Below, piece after piece: positions 16,173 to 22,983 of a stretch of 64,000 bases of DNA. The position numbers were made by a program, and so were the translations under genes. Numbering within the stretch: position 1 is the stretch's first letter; every line of letters begins with the position of its first letter. The stretch lies in contig NZ_CP115300.1 of the NCBI RefSeq assembly GCF_027625935.1, forward strand, positions 1,054,001-1,118,000, read 5' to 3'. This DNA is from Streptomyces camelliae (lineage in GTDB: Bacteria > Actinomycetota > Actinomycetes > Streptomycetales > Streptomycetaceae). A model generated the notes under the pieces. It saw only the letters and a program-made list of their open reading frames with translations, did not search any database and was not told the DNA's origin.

Positions 16173-16892
16173 TCAGAAACCGTCGCCAAGGGTCGTCCGT
16201 GATTCCAGCGCACGGCGCGTGTCGTTGCCGTAGACGCCGGTCTCGTCGCCCCTGATGCCGTACCAGAGCTGGAACCGGGCCACGGCCGCCGTGAGCGTGG
16301 CGTCGTAGGTGCCGTTCGTGGAGCCGTCGCGGTAGACGTCCGGGATGCGCAGCAGACGTTGCTGCAGTTCGGTGACCTCGGGGCCGGTGTCGCCCTGGCG
16401 GAGGGTGCCGGGGCCGTCGGGGTCGGTGGCGGCGGTGGGCGCGGCGGAGGCGGTGGGAGCCGCGGAGGCGGTGGGAGCCGGCGTGGTCGCGGGTGGTGCG
16501 GTCGTCGCGGGCGGGGTCGCAGGCGCGGCCGCGGAGGACTTCAGGCCGTCGGACAGCAGCATCGCGCAGCCGAAACCGACGAGCGCGGCCACCGCGATGG
16601 CCCCGGCGAGGACGGCCCGGCGCAGACCGGGGGCTCGGCGCGGGACGCCCGGGGTGGAGCCGGCCGGCGGCACGGGTGGCAGCTCCTGTGTGTCCTCCTC
16701 GGTGGTGTGCGCCGTTCGCTCCAGTGCCGGGCGCGGTCCGGGCTTCGTGGTGACGGGCTCGTACGCCACCGGGTCCGGCCGGATCTCCCGCATCAGCTCG
16801 GCGAGGGCGTCGAAGCGGCGAGGCCGCAGCACTCGTACGGGTTCCAGGACCGGTCCGTGATGCGGGCGTTCAGGATCGGGCGGTGTCGACAC
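16173..16892 (-). CDS. Membrane-anchored peptidoglycan-binding domain protein
   Basis: 239 residues from GTG at 16892, preceded by GGAAGGAGAG. A cytoplasmic Pro-rich N-terminus (about 110 residues) leads to one membrane segment (AVLAGAIAVAALVGFGCAML), then an Ala/Pro/Thr linker with imperfect PTASAAPTASAA repeats. A C-terminal peptidoglycan-binding type 1 domain follows (LRQGDTGPEVTELQQRLLRI, TYDATLTAAVARFQ). The protein should span the membrane and touch the cell wall. No enzymatic domain is visible; it may be a sensor, anchor or wall-associated scaffold. Confidence 0.8.
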   Translation of the reverse strand: MSTPPDPERPHHGPVLEPVRVLRPRRFDALAELMREIRPDPVAYEPVTTKPGPRPALERTAHTTEEDTQELPPVPPAGSTPGVPRRAPGLRRAVLAGAIAVAALVGFGCAMLLSDGLKSSAAAPATPPATTAPPATTPAPTASAAPTASAAPTAATDPDGPGTLRQGDTGPEVTELQQRLLRIPDVYRDGSTNGTYDATLTAAVARFQLWYGIRGDETGVYGNDTRRALESRTTLGDGF

Positions 16893-17174
16893 CAGGCTCT
16901 CCTTCCGTCCCCGAGCACTGATACGGCCGGGACAGCGGCCCCGTTCAGACCGCCGGGCCCGACCCGGGCCCTCACCTCCACGGCCGACGCTCACCGGGCG
17001 AAGTGGGCGCACATCGGCGGGCACGGTGGCCATACGCAGTGGCTCACCGTGACCTGGAGGCGGGCGGTCGTTGCGGTGACGTCCGCGCCGGGCACACTCC
17101 CCTCGGCGGCCACCGGATCGACGCTGCCCTTCGGCGACCTCACGGGCCCGGCGGGGACGACCCGCGGGTGACGG

Positions 17175-18029
17175 TCAGGCCGGGTTGAGGGCGGCGCCGT
17201 GCGCGAAGCGGCTCAGGGACGCCGTGAACGCGGTGACGAAGGCGTCCCTGGCCTCCTCCGCCAGCGCCTCCAGGGACAGATAGGGGTTCAGGTCCTCCAG
17301 TTCGACCAGCAGCAGGCCGCCGTCGCGGGTGCGGCAGGCGTCCACCCGCTGGATGCCGTGGCCGAGGTCGTTCCAGTCGATGAAGCGCCGGGCGAACTCC
17401 AGATCGGCGGCGGTCGCGGCGTGGGGCCGCAGCTCCCAGCGGCGCTCCGGGTCGGGCGCGTACAAGGCGTACTGGAAGTCGTCGTCGACGAAGTAGAAGG
17501 ACACCTCGTGGACGAAGTCGACGCAGGGCTGGATCAGCACCTCGCCGCCGGCCGCCGTGACGGCTGCCGCGACCTGTCCGGCGGGCACGATCCGCAGGCC
17601 GACGGAGTCCGCGCCGAGCTTCGGCTTGACGACGTACCGCTCGGCGGACGGCAGCCGGTGCAGCTCCTCGGCGCTGCCGACCGTGGGTATGACGGGGAAG
17701 CCGGCGGCGCTCAGGTCGAGCAGATACTGCTTGCCCGCCATGTCTGCCTTGCCGGTGAGCGGGTTGTACACCCGGGCGCCGGTGGCGAGCGCCTGTGCAC
17801 GGAAGGCGTCGTAGGCGCTCTGGTGACCCAGGACGGGCCCGCTGTTGCGGACGACCACGGCGTCGAAGCCGTCCATCAGCGCGCCCGCGTCCAGCGGGTG
17901 GCACAGGGCGAGGTCGAAGCGGGCACGCAGCCGGGAGGTGAGGAAGATGTCCTCGTCGCAGTAGCGGCGCCCGCGGGCCCGGTACGCCAGGTCGGTGACG
18001 TAGAGCAGACGGGGGCGGGCTGCGGACAT
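17175..18029 (-). CDS. ATP-grasp (RimK/glutathione-synthetase-like) enzyme
   Basis: 284 residues from ATG at 18029 with GGAG upstream. The sequence opens PRLLYVTDLAYRARGRRYC and has the ATP-grasp layout: a nucleotide-binding Lys pair near YVVKPKLGADSVGLRIV, then VLIQPCVDFVHEVSFYFVDD, and the metal-binding end LLLVELEDLNPYLSLEAL. Related enzymes join a carboxylate to an amine using ATP, for example in peptide-like natural products or resistance. No partner biosynthetic gene is adjacent, so the substrate is unknown. Single-gene unit. Confidence 0.75.
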   Translation of the reverse strand: MSAARPRLLYVTDLAYRARGRRYCDEDIFLTSRLRARFDLALCHPLDAGALMDGFDAVVVRNSGPVLGHQSAYDAFRAQALATGARVYNPLTGKADMAGKQYLLDLSAAGFPVIPTVGSAEELHRLPSAERYVVKPKLGADSVGLRIVPAGQVAAAVTAAGGEVLIQPCVDFVHEVSFYFVDDDFQYALYAPDPERRWELRPHAATAADLEFARRFIDWNDLGHGIQRVDACRTRDGGLLLVELEDLNPYLSLEALAEEARDAFVTAFTASLSRFAHGAALNPA

Positions 18030-18349
18030 GCGGGATCTCCTCGGACGGGCCGGCGTGGGAACGGCCGGTGCCCCGCCGCCGCAGAGGGTGCCTGCCGACG
18101 CGGGCCGGTCCCGGCACGGTGGAGAAAGGTTACGTCGCAGGCTGCGGGCGGTGCAGGGCGGGGCCGCTCGCCGTGCCCGCGGGGTGGGACGGGGCCGGGC
18201 CGGTGTCCCCGACCGGGACGGCCGGTGAGCAGGCGGCCGCGTCGGGCCTCGGTACGGCACACCGCCATGTCGCCCTCGGCCGGGACGCGCGCGGCGGCCT
18301 CGGTGATCCCCTCGTCGCACGGCGCCCCTGCCTCGGGGGGCGGCGCGCG
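18030..18349. other. Gene-free stretch
   Basis: Between the ATP-grasp start and the dehydrogenase fossil I see no credible gene, repeat or RNA. Open frames here have atypical composition and no similarity I recognise. It may be more of the decayed dehydrogenase neighbourhood. Confidence 0.5.
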
Positions 18350-18760
18350 GGGCGATGAACATGGTGCTGGACGGTGACCGTTCGGTGATGTCGAGGACGG
18401 CGTTTCAGGCGGGCGGTGAGCAGGTCTGCGGTGAGGGCGCCGGAGTCCACCAGGGAGCCGCGGGCGGTGCTGACGAGGGTCGCGCCGTCCTTGAGCAGGG
18501 CCAGGCGCCGGGCGTCGAACATGGACCGGGTCTCGGGGAGTTGGGGTGCGTGGATGGTCACCACGTCACCGCGCGCGGACAGTTCGTCCGGGCCGGCTCA
18601 TTCCGCGCCGAGGGCGCGGGCCTCGGCGGGGTCGACGTAGGGGTCGTGCAGCAGGACGTGCAGGTCGAAGGGGCGCGGTGCGGGCGTGGTCGCGGGCGAT
18701 GCCGAGGACGCGTTTGCCTGCGAACAGGACGCGCTGCTACGCCCACCATCGTGTCGATCG
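18350..18760 (-). pseudogene. Fossil D-isomer-specific 2-hydroxyacid dehydrogenase
   Basis: Three pieces in the right order but different frames match the NAD-binding domain: PFDLHVLLHDPYVDPAEARA (about 18672-18600, ending at an in-frame stop), then DELSARGDVVTIHAPQLPE and DGATLVSTARGSLVDSGAL (to about 18405), then AVLDITER after another frameshift. Intact enzymes have about 330 residues; the N-terminal catalytic half and the C-terminus with its His are missing. At least two frameshifts make it non-functional. It points to loss of a sugar-acid or formate-type dehydrogenase gene next to the TetR locus. Confidence 0.75.
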
Positions 18761-18807
18761 ATTCCGATCAATTCGATGGCTCCTCTGTTCGGCAGGCCTA
18801 CGCACAG

Positions 18808-18852
18808 CACTCAGTTCCCCTGTTGACCCACTCTTCCTGCACTGAGTGTCAC
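18808..18852. promoter_or_regulatory. Predicted TetR operator pair upstream of TetR gene
   Basis: CACTGAGTGTCAC at 18840-18852 is, on the minus strand, GTGACACTCAGTG. It matches the plus-strand GTGACACTGAGTG found ahead of the next gene at 19671-19683. A weaker CACTCAGT copy sits at 18808-18815, 32 bp away (about three helical turns). The sites lie 31 bp upstream of the TetR start, as expected for autoregulation. Confidence 0.6.
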
Positions 18853-18882
18853 GATTCCCCTCCGGGTGCTACGTTCCCGTTC

Positions 18883-19626
18883 ATGAGCTCCAGCAGCGTG
18901 GTGCCGACCGCGAAGCCGCCGATGCGGGAGGCCCTGGTCGCGGCGGCCTTCCGGCTCTTCCTGGAACGCGGGTACGAGCAGACCACCGTCGATGACATCG
19001 TGGCCCTGGCCGGAGTCGGCCGGCGTTCGTTCTTCCGCTACTTCCCCTCCAAGGAGGACGTGGTCTTTCCCGACCACGAACGCTGTCTGGCCGACATGAC
19101 CGCGTTCCTCGCGGCGGGCGGCGCGGAGCACGAACCGGTGCGGCGGGTGTGCGACGCGGCCCGGCTGGTGCTGCGGATGTACGCCGAGAACCCGACGTTC
19201 TCCGTGCAGCGCTACCGCCTCACCAGGCAGGTGCCGGGCCTGCGCGCCTACGAGCTGTCGGTGGTGTGGCGCTACGAGCGCGCGCTCGCCGAGTATCTGC
19301 GCGGACGCTTCGCCGGCCGGCCCGACGGCACGCTGCGGGCCGACGTGATCGCGGCCGCGGTCGTCGCCGCGCACAACAACGGCCTGCGGTCCTGGTTGCG
19401 CTCGGACGGCGAGGGCGACGCGGGGGCGGCGGTGGACCACGCGCTGGCTTATGTCCAGAAGGCGTTCGGACGTCCCGCCGAGGCGGCCGCGCCCGCCCCC
19501 GTCGGCCCGGGGCCGTTCGGCGGACCGGCGGGGGAGCCGGACGACGTGGTGGTGCTGGCCTGCCGCCGGGACACCCCGCTGTGGCGGGTGGTACAGGAGC
19601 TGGAGGCGGCACGCGGTCCCGCCTGA
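18883..19626 (+). CDS. TetR-family transcriptional regulator
   Basis: 247 residues from ATG at 18883. The N-terminal DNA-binding domain is clear: MREALVAAAFRLFLERGYEQ, then TTVDDIVALAGVGRRSFFRY and FPSKEDVVF. The ligand domain follows, with an unusual extra C-terminal tail after residue 200 (Ala/Pro-rich, then DDVVVLACRRDTPLWRVVQE) that most TetR proteins lack. Related tailed regulators occur next to acyl-CoA metabolism genes, which would fit the DUF35 gene downstream. Matching palindromes lie upstream of both genes. The ligand is unknown. Confidence 0.88.
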   Translation: MSSSSVVPTAKPPMREALVAAAFRLFLERGYEQTTVDDIVALAGVGRRSFFRYFPSKEDVVFPDHERCLADMTAFLAAGGAEHEPVRRVCDAARLVLRMYAENPTFSVQRYRLTRQVPGLRAYELSVVWRYERALAEYLRGRFAGRPDGTLRADVIAAAVVAAHNNGLRSWLRSDGEGDAGAAVDHALAYVQKAFGRPAEAAAPAPVGPGPFGGPAGEPDDVVVLACRRDTPLWRVVQELEAARGPA

Positions 19627-19670
19627 CACGGCTCGTCTGCACAGATTCAGGGTACGGAGTGTCTTTACGC

Positions 19671-19683
19671 GTGACACTGAGTG
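19671..19683 (+). promoter_or_regulatory. Predicted TetR operator ahead of the DUF35 gene
   Basis: GTGACACTGAGTG repeats the 13-mer found ahead of the TetR gene, in opposite orientation (centre base G instead of C). Its core CACT-n-AGTG is palindromic. A TTTACG -35-like box (19664-19669) abuts it and CATAGG (19685-19690) follows, although their 15-bp spacing is short. Confidence 0.6.
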
Positions 19684-19787
19684 CCATAGGCTGTTCGGCG
19701 TGCACGGTGGCACCGCTGCCGGGCACACGTGTGCCCGGTGCGCGCCGGACACGCGGGATTCCGGCCGAGCGCAGGGAGTTGACCAGC

Positions 19788-20204
19788 GTGTACCACCACT
19801 CAGCAAACACCTCGCATCCGGCAGCCGGTGCCGCGACGGGTCTGCTCGACCCCGTCTCCGCGGACTCCAAGGACGCCATCCTCTTCCAGCGCTGCACCTG
19901 GTGCGGCACCGCGATGTACCACCGGCTGCTGTGTCCGGTGTGCCAGGGCAGCGAGCTGCGCACGGAGCGCAGTGAGGGCGTCGGGACGGTCCGGCACTCC
20001 ACCGTGCTGCACCGCAATACGCCCGCCGCGCGCAATGTGTCGCTGATCGAGATGGCCGAGGGGTTCGTCCTGCGGGGCCGGGTCATGGGCCCGCCGATCG
20101 GAATCCACAGCGGTGACCGGGTCCGGCTGTCCACCGCCAAGGACCCGGTGCGGGGCGAGCCGGTCTTCCAGCTGATCGACGAGCCGTACCGGGCCTGGAC
20201 CTGA
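19788..20204 (+). CDS. Zn-ribbon / OB-fold protein (DUF35 family)
   Basis: 138 residues from GTG at 19788 with GGGAG upstream. An N-terminal rubredoxin-like zinc ribbon is formed by RCTWCGTAMYHRLLCPVC (two CxxC pairs), followed by a small OB-fold (GTVRHSTVLHRNTP, VLRGRVMGPPIGIHSGDRV). DUF35 proteins partner thiolases or 3-oxoacyl synthase-like enzymes in acyl-CoA, steroid and ketide chemistry; no such partner is adjacent here. A shared operator suggests control by the TetR protein. Start placement is supported by the ribosome-binding site and the position of the operator. Confidence 0.82.
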   Translation: MYHHSANTSHPAAGAATGLLDPVSADSKDAILFQRCTWCGTAMYHRLLCPVCQGSELRTERSEGVGTVRHSTVLHRNTPAARNVSLIEMAEGFVLRGRVMGPPIGIHSGDRVRLSTAKDPVRGEPVFQLIDEPYRAWT

Positions 20205-20209
20205 CCCAC

Positions 20210-20235
20210 CCGGGCGGGCCGGGGCGGGCGCCCGG
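20210..20235. terminator. Hairpin between convergent genes
   Basis: CCGGGCG (20210-20216) and CGCCCGG (20229-20235) form a perfect 7-bp stem in the 39-bp gap between the convergent DUF35 and oxidoreductase genes; it could serve both. Confidence 0.45.
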
Positions 20236-20243
20236 CAACGGCG

Positions 20244-21635
20244 TCACCGGGACCACAGACCCGGCACCAACTCCCGTACGCCGACGGGCCGTCCGGTCTC
20301 GAACGCACGGTTGGCGGCGAGGCCGACGGCGAGGGCCAGCGCGCCGTCGCGTTCGGTGGCCGTCGGCGCCGTACCGGTACCGACGACCGGACCGGGACCG
20401 ACGCCGTCGACGGGACGAGGCCCCGGACCGGGGCCGGCCGCGTCCACCGGCCCGAACAGGGCGTCCAGCATCCGCGGGTCTCCCCCGCCGTGTGCCTCGT
20501 GCGCGGTCCGCAGCGGGATGTCGGCCGGAGGCCGCCACAACGGGCGCAGCGTGAGGCGCACGCCGCCCGCGTGCCGGGCCGACGTGTCCCCGTGCAGCGC
20601 GCCGCTGCCGCCGGTGCGCTGCGGGGCGGGTGACTGCCAACGGCTCTCCTCGACCTCCAGCTCCAGCCGGCCGGCGCTGCCGTTGACCATGACCCGGTAG
20701 CCCTCCCACGGGGAGTAGGCGGTCAGGTGGTAGGTCATCGTGGCCCCGCGCGCGTACCGGACGAGGACGGCCATGTCGTCCTCGATGCCGATGGGGCCGT
20801 CGAAGACGTTGCGGTCGCGCAGATAGCCGTCGTCCCCCTCGGCGTCGAGGTAGAGGGCGCGCAGCGTGGCGTCGGCCGCGAGGTCGAGCGCGAAGGGGTC
20901 GCCCGCGGCCTCGGGCGCGCCATGGGCGCGGACGTAGTCCCGGCGCAGGCCGTGGCGTTCGCCCGCCTCGGCGCCGTAGAAGCCGAGCCTGCCGTAGCCG
21001 AAGACCTCGGCGGGTTCGTCGCCGAGCCACCAGTTGACCAGGTCGAAGTGGTGGCTCGCCTTGTGCACCGTGAGGCCGCCGCTGTGCCGCTTGTCGCGGT
21101 GCCAGCGGCGGAAGTAGTCGGCGCCGTGGCGGACGTCGAGCAGCCACTCGAAGTGCACGGAGAGCACCTCGCCCACCGCGCCGTCGGCGAGCAGGCGCCG
21201 TACCTCCTCGTGCACCGGATTGAAACGGTAGTTGAAGGCGACCGTGAGGGAGTTGCCGGTGGTACGGACGGCCTCCAGGATGCGGGCGCAGCGGTCGGCG
21301 TCGACGGTCATCGGCTTCTCCGTGACCACGCGGCAGCCGGCCTCCAGGGCGGGCACGATGTAGTGGTCGTGGGCGGAGTCGACGGTGGTGACGACGACTT
21401 CGCCGATGTCCTCCTTGGCGAGCATCTCGGTGAAGCGGTCCGGGTCCCAGGTGGCGGCCGGCGCTGCGCCCGCCTCGGTGAGCAGCCGGTTGTGGAAGGC
21501 CATCCGGGTGGGGCTCGGGTCGCACAGGGCGGCCACCTGGCGGCCGGGGCGGGCGGCGAGGGCCTGGGTGAACAACCGGGCGCGATGGCCGGTTCCGACG
21601 AGTGCGGTGCGCAGCGGAGGCTGGGTTCGGCTCAT
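20244..21635 (-). CDS. Gfo/Idh/MocA-family oxidoreductase
   Basis: 463 residues. N-terminal Rossmann domain: RTALVGTGHRARLFTQALAA, later EKPMTVDADRCARILEA, the conserved E-K-P segment that holds the cofactor and catalytic Lys. The C-terminal sheet domain contains FNYRFNPVHEEVRRLL and DYFRRWHRDKRHSGG, as in enzymes acting on sugars, inositols or glycosides. A low-complexity Gly/Pro insertion (AAGPGPGPRPVDGVGPGP) lies near the C-terminus. The likely reaction is NAD(P)-dependent oxidation or reduction of a sugar ring hydroxyl. Divergent from the FAD oxidoreductase gene, with 112 bp between. Confidence 0.87.
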   Translation of the reverse strand: MSRTQPPLRTALVGTGHRARLFTQALAARPGRQVAALCDPSPTRMAFHNRLLTEAGAAPAATWDPDRFTEMLAKEDIGEVVVTTVDSAHDHYIVPALEAGCRVVTEKPMTVDADRCARILEAVRTTGNSLTVAFNYRFNPVHEEVRRLLADGAVGEVLSVHFEWLLDVRHGADYFRRWHRDKRHSGGLTVHKASHHFDLVNWWLGDEPAEVFGYGRLGFYGAEAGERHGLRRDYVRAHGAPEAAGDPFALDLAADATLRALYLDAEGDDGYLRDRNVFDGPIGIEDDMAVLVRYARGATMTYHLTAYSPWEGYRVMVNGSAGRLELEVEESRWQSPAPQRTGGSGALHGDTSARHAGGVRLTLRPLWRPPADIPLRTAHEAHGGGDPRMLDALFGPVDAAGPGPGPRPVDGVGPGPVVGTGTAPTATERDGALALAVGLAANRAFETGRPVGVRELVPGLWSR

Positions 21636-21747
21636 GGGTGTGGCCCTTCCCGCTTCGGCCGCGGTCCAGTCGGGGATGCGACGGTGGTAAGGGTGCGGCG
21701 CACGGGGTGATGCACCCGCCCAAGTGGCCTGGAGGAAAGGGGATTTG

Positions 21748-22857
21748 ATGCGGGTCGTCGTCGTGGGTGCCGGGATGCTGGGGGCGTCGGTGGCGTATCA
21801 CCTGGCGGGCCGGAAGGTGCCGGTCACCCTGGTGGAGCGAGCGGCGCGGCCCGGCGCGGGGGTGACGGGCGACTCGTTCGCGTGGATCGGCGGCGCGGGC
21901 GGTCACTGGCCCGGTGGCGCGGCCGGCCTGCGCGGGTCGGTCCTGGCGGACTGGCGGCGACTGGAGGCGGAGCTGCCCCGGGTCCGGGCGCGCTGGACGG
22001 GCTCGCTGCGGTGGCCGCCCGGGGAGGACCTGCCCGAGGAGGCATGGCTGTCCGGGGACAGCCGGCCCGAAGAGGCATGGCCGTCCGGGGACAGCCGGCC
22101 CGAAGAGGCGGCCGACGGGGCGGTCGTACGGGTGGGTCCGGAGCGGATCAGGGCGCTCGAACCCCGGCTGCGCACTCCCCCGCCGTCGGCCGTCCATACC
22201 CCCTCCGACGGCGGCGTGGATCCGGTCGCGGTCACCGAGGCCCTGGTCCGGGCGGTGCCGGCGCTCGGCGGCCGGGTGCTGCTCGGGGCGTCCGGGGTGG
22301 CGCTGCGGGTCGCCGGGGGCCGGGTGACCGGTGTGGCCACCGAGGACGGCTTCCATCCGGCGGACCGGGTGGTGCTGGCCGCCGGTACGGGTGTGAACGC
22401 GCTCTGCGCGCCGCTGGGCATCTCCCTCCCGGTCACCGCGTCACCGGCGCGTCTCGTCCGGCTGACCGCGCCGCCCGGCCTGGTCAACGGCATCGTGGCC
22501 GGACCGGACTTCGCGGTACGGGAAGTGGCGCCGGGACAGCTGCTGATGACACTGCCGGAGCCGGAAAAGGCCGCTGCGCAGGGCTCGTCGAACCCTGCGG
22601 CGAACCCACTCGCCCTCCTGCGAGCCGCTTTCACCGGCACCGGCGCCTGCCAGGTCGTCGGCTCGCGGGTCGCCGACCGGCCGGTGCCCGCGGGCGGCCC
22701 GCTCATCGGCCCGCTGACCTCGGACGGCTCGGTGTACGTCGCCGTCGCCCACTCCGCCGTGACGCTCGCGCCCGTGATCGGCCGGCTGGTGGCGGCCGAG
22801 ATCGCCGACGGGCGGTCCGCGGAGCAACTCCGGGCGTGCCGACCCCGGTTGTCCTGA
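21748..22857 (+). CDS. FAD-dependent (DAO-type) oxidoreductase
   Basis: 369 residues from ATG at 21748 with GGAGGAAAGGGG upstream. The dinucleotide-binding motif RVVVVGAGMLGASVAYHL opens the protein; the C-terminus holds a second FAD contact (RPVPAGGPLIGPL, VYVAVAHSAVTLAPVIGRL), as in glycine/sarcosine oxidase-like DAO proteins that oxidise secondary or D-amino acids. Residues about 96-121 are a tandem 11-residue duplication (EEAWLSGDSRP, EEAWPSGDSRP), probably a surface loop. Substrate unknown; divergent from the Gfo/Idh/MocA gene. Confidence 0.85.
   Translation: MRVVVVGAGMLGASVAYHLAGRKVPVTLVERAARPGAGVTGDSFAWIGGAGGHWPGGAAGLRGSVLADWRRLEAELPRVRARWTGSLRWPPGEDLPEEAWLSGDSRPEEAWPSGDSRPEEAADGAVVRVGPERIRALEPRLRTPPPSAVHTPSDGGVDPVAVTEALVRAVPALGGRVLLGASGVALRVAGGRVTGVATEDGFHPADRVVLAAGTGVNALCAPLGISLPVTASPARLVRLTAPPGLVNGIVAGPDFAVREVAPGQLLMTLPEPEKAAAQGSSNPAANPLALLRAAFTGTGACQVVGSRVADRPVPAGGPLIGPLTSDGSVYVAVAHSAVTLAPVIGRLVAAEIADGRSAEQLRACRPRLS
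22033..22110 (+). repeat. 33-bp tandem duplication in the FAD oxidoreductase gene
   Basis: Units at 22033-22065 and 22066-22098 differ at only two positions, followed by a partial third copy (CCCGAAGAGGC...) to 22110. The repeat keeps frame and adds 11 residues per unit. Near-identity implies recent expansion. Confidence 0.85.
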
Positions 22858-22859
22858 TC

Positions 22860-22875
22860 TCGATCACGTGATCGA
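22860..22875. promoter_or_regulatory. Perfect 16-bp palindrome, candidate operator
   Basis: TCGATCACGTGATCGA is fully self-complementary and lies in the 126-bp gap ahead of the secreted hydrolase gene, three bases after the upstream stop codon. No regulator gene is adjacent; the binding protein is unknown. Confidence 0.5.
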
Positions 22876-22983
22876 CGGCCTCTCCTTCACAAGGAACCCA
22901 CAGACTCCGCGTTCCGTCCTCCGGGGGCGAGGGGCTCCCGGGACGGCCGGGACGCCCGAGGTCGGGGGTACGAAGGAGGAACA

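Noticed and set aside
17876..18268. 130-codon minus-strand frame upstream of the ATP-grasp gene
   Set aside because: Composition is atypical and it overlaps the ATP-grasp N-terminus in the wrong frame.
18762..18790. GATC-rich stretch (CGATCGATTCCGATCAATTCG) near the dehydrogenase fossil
   Set aside because: Repetitive-looking but without true symmetry longer than chance; not called a site.
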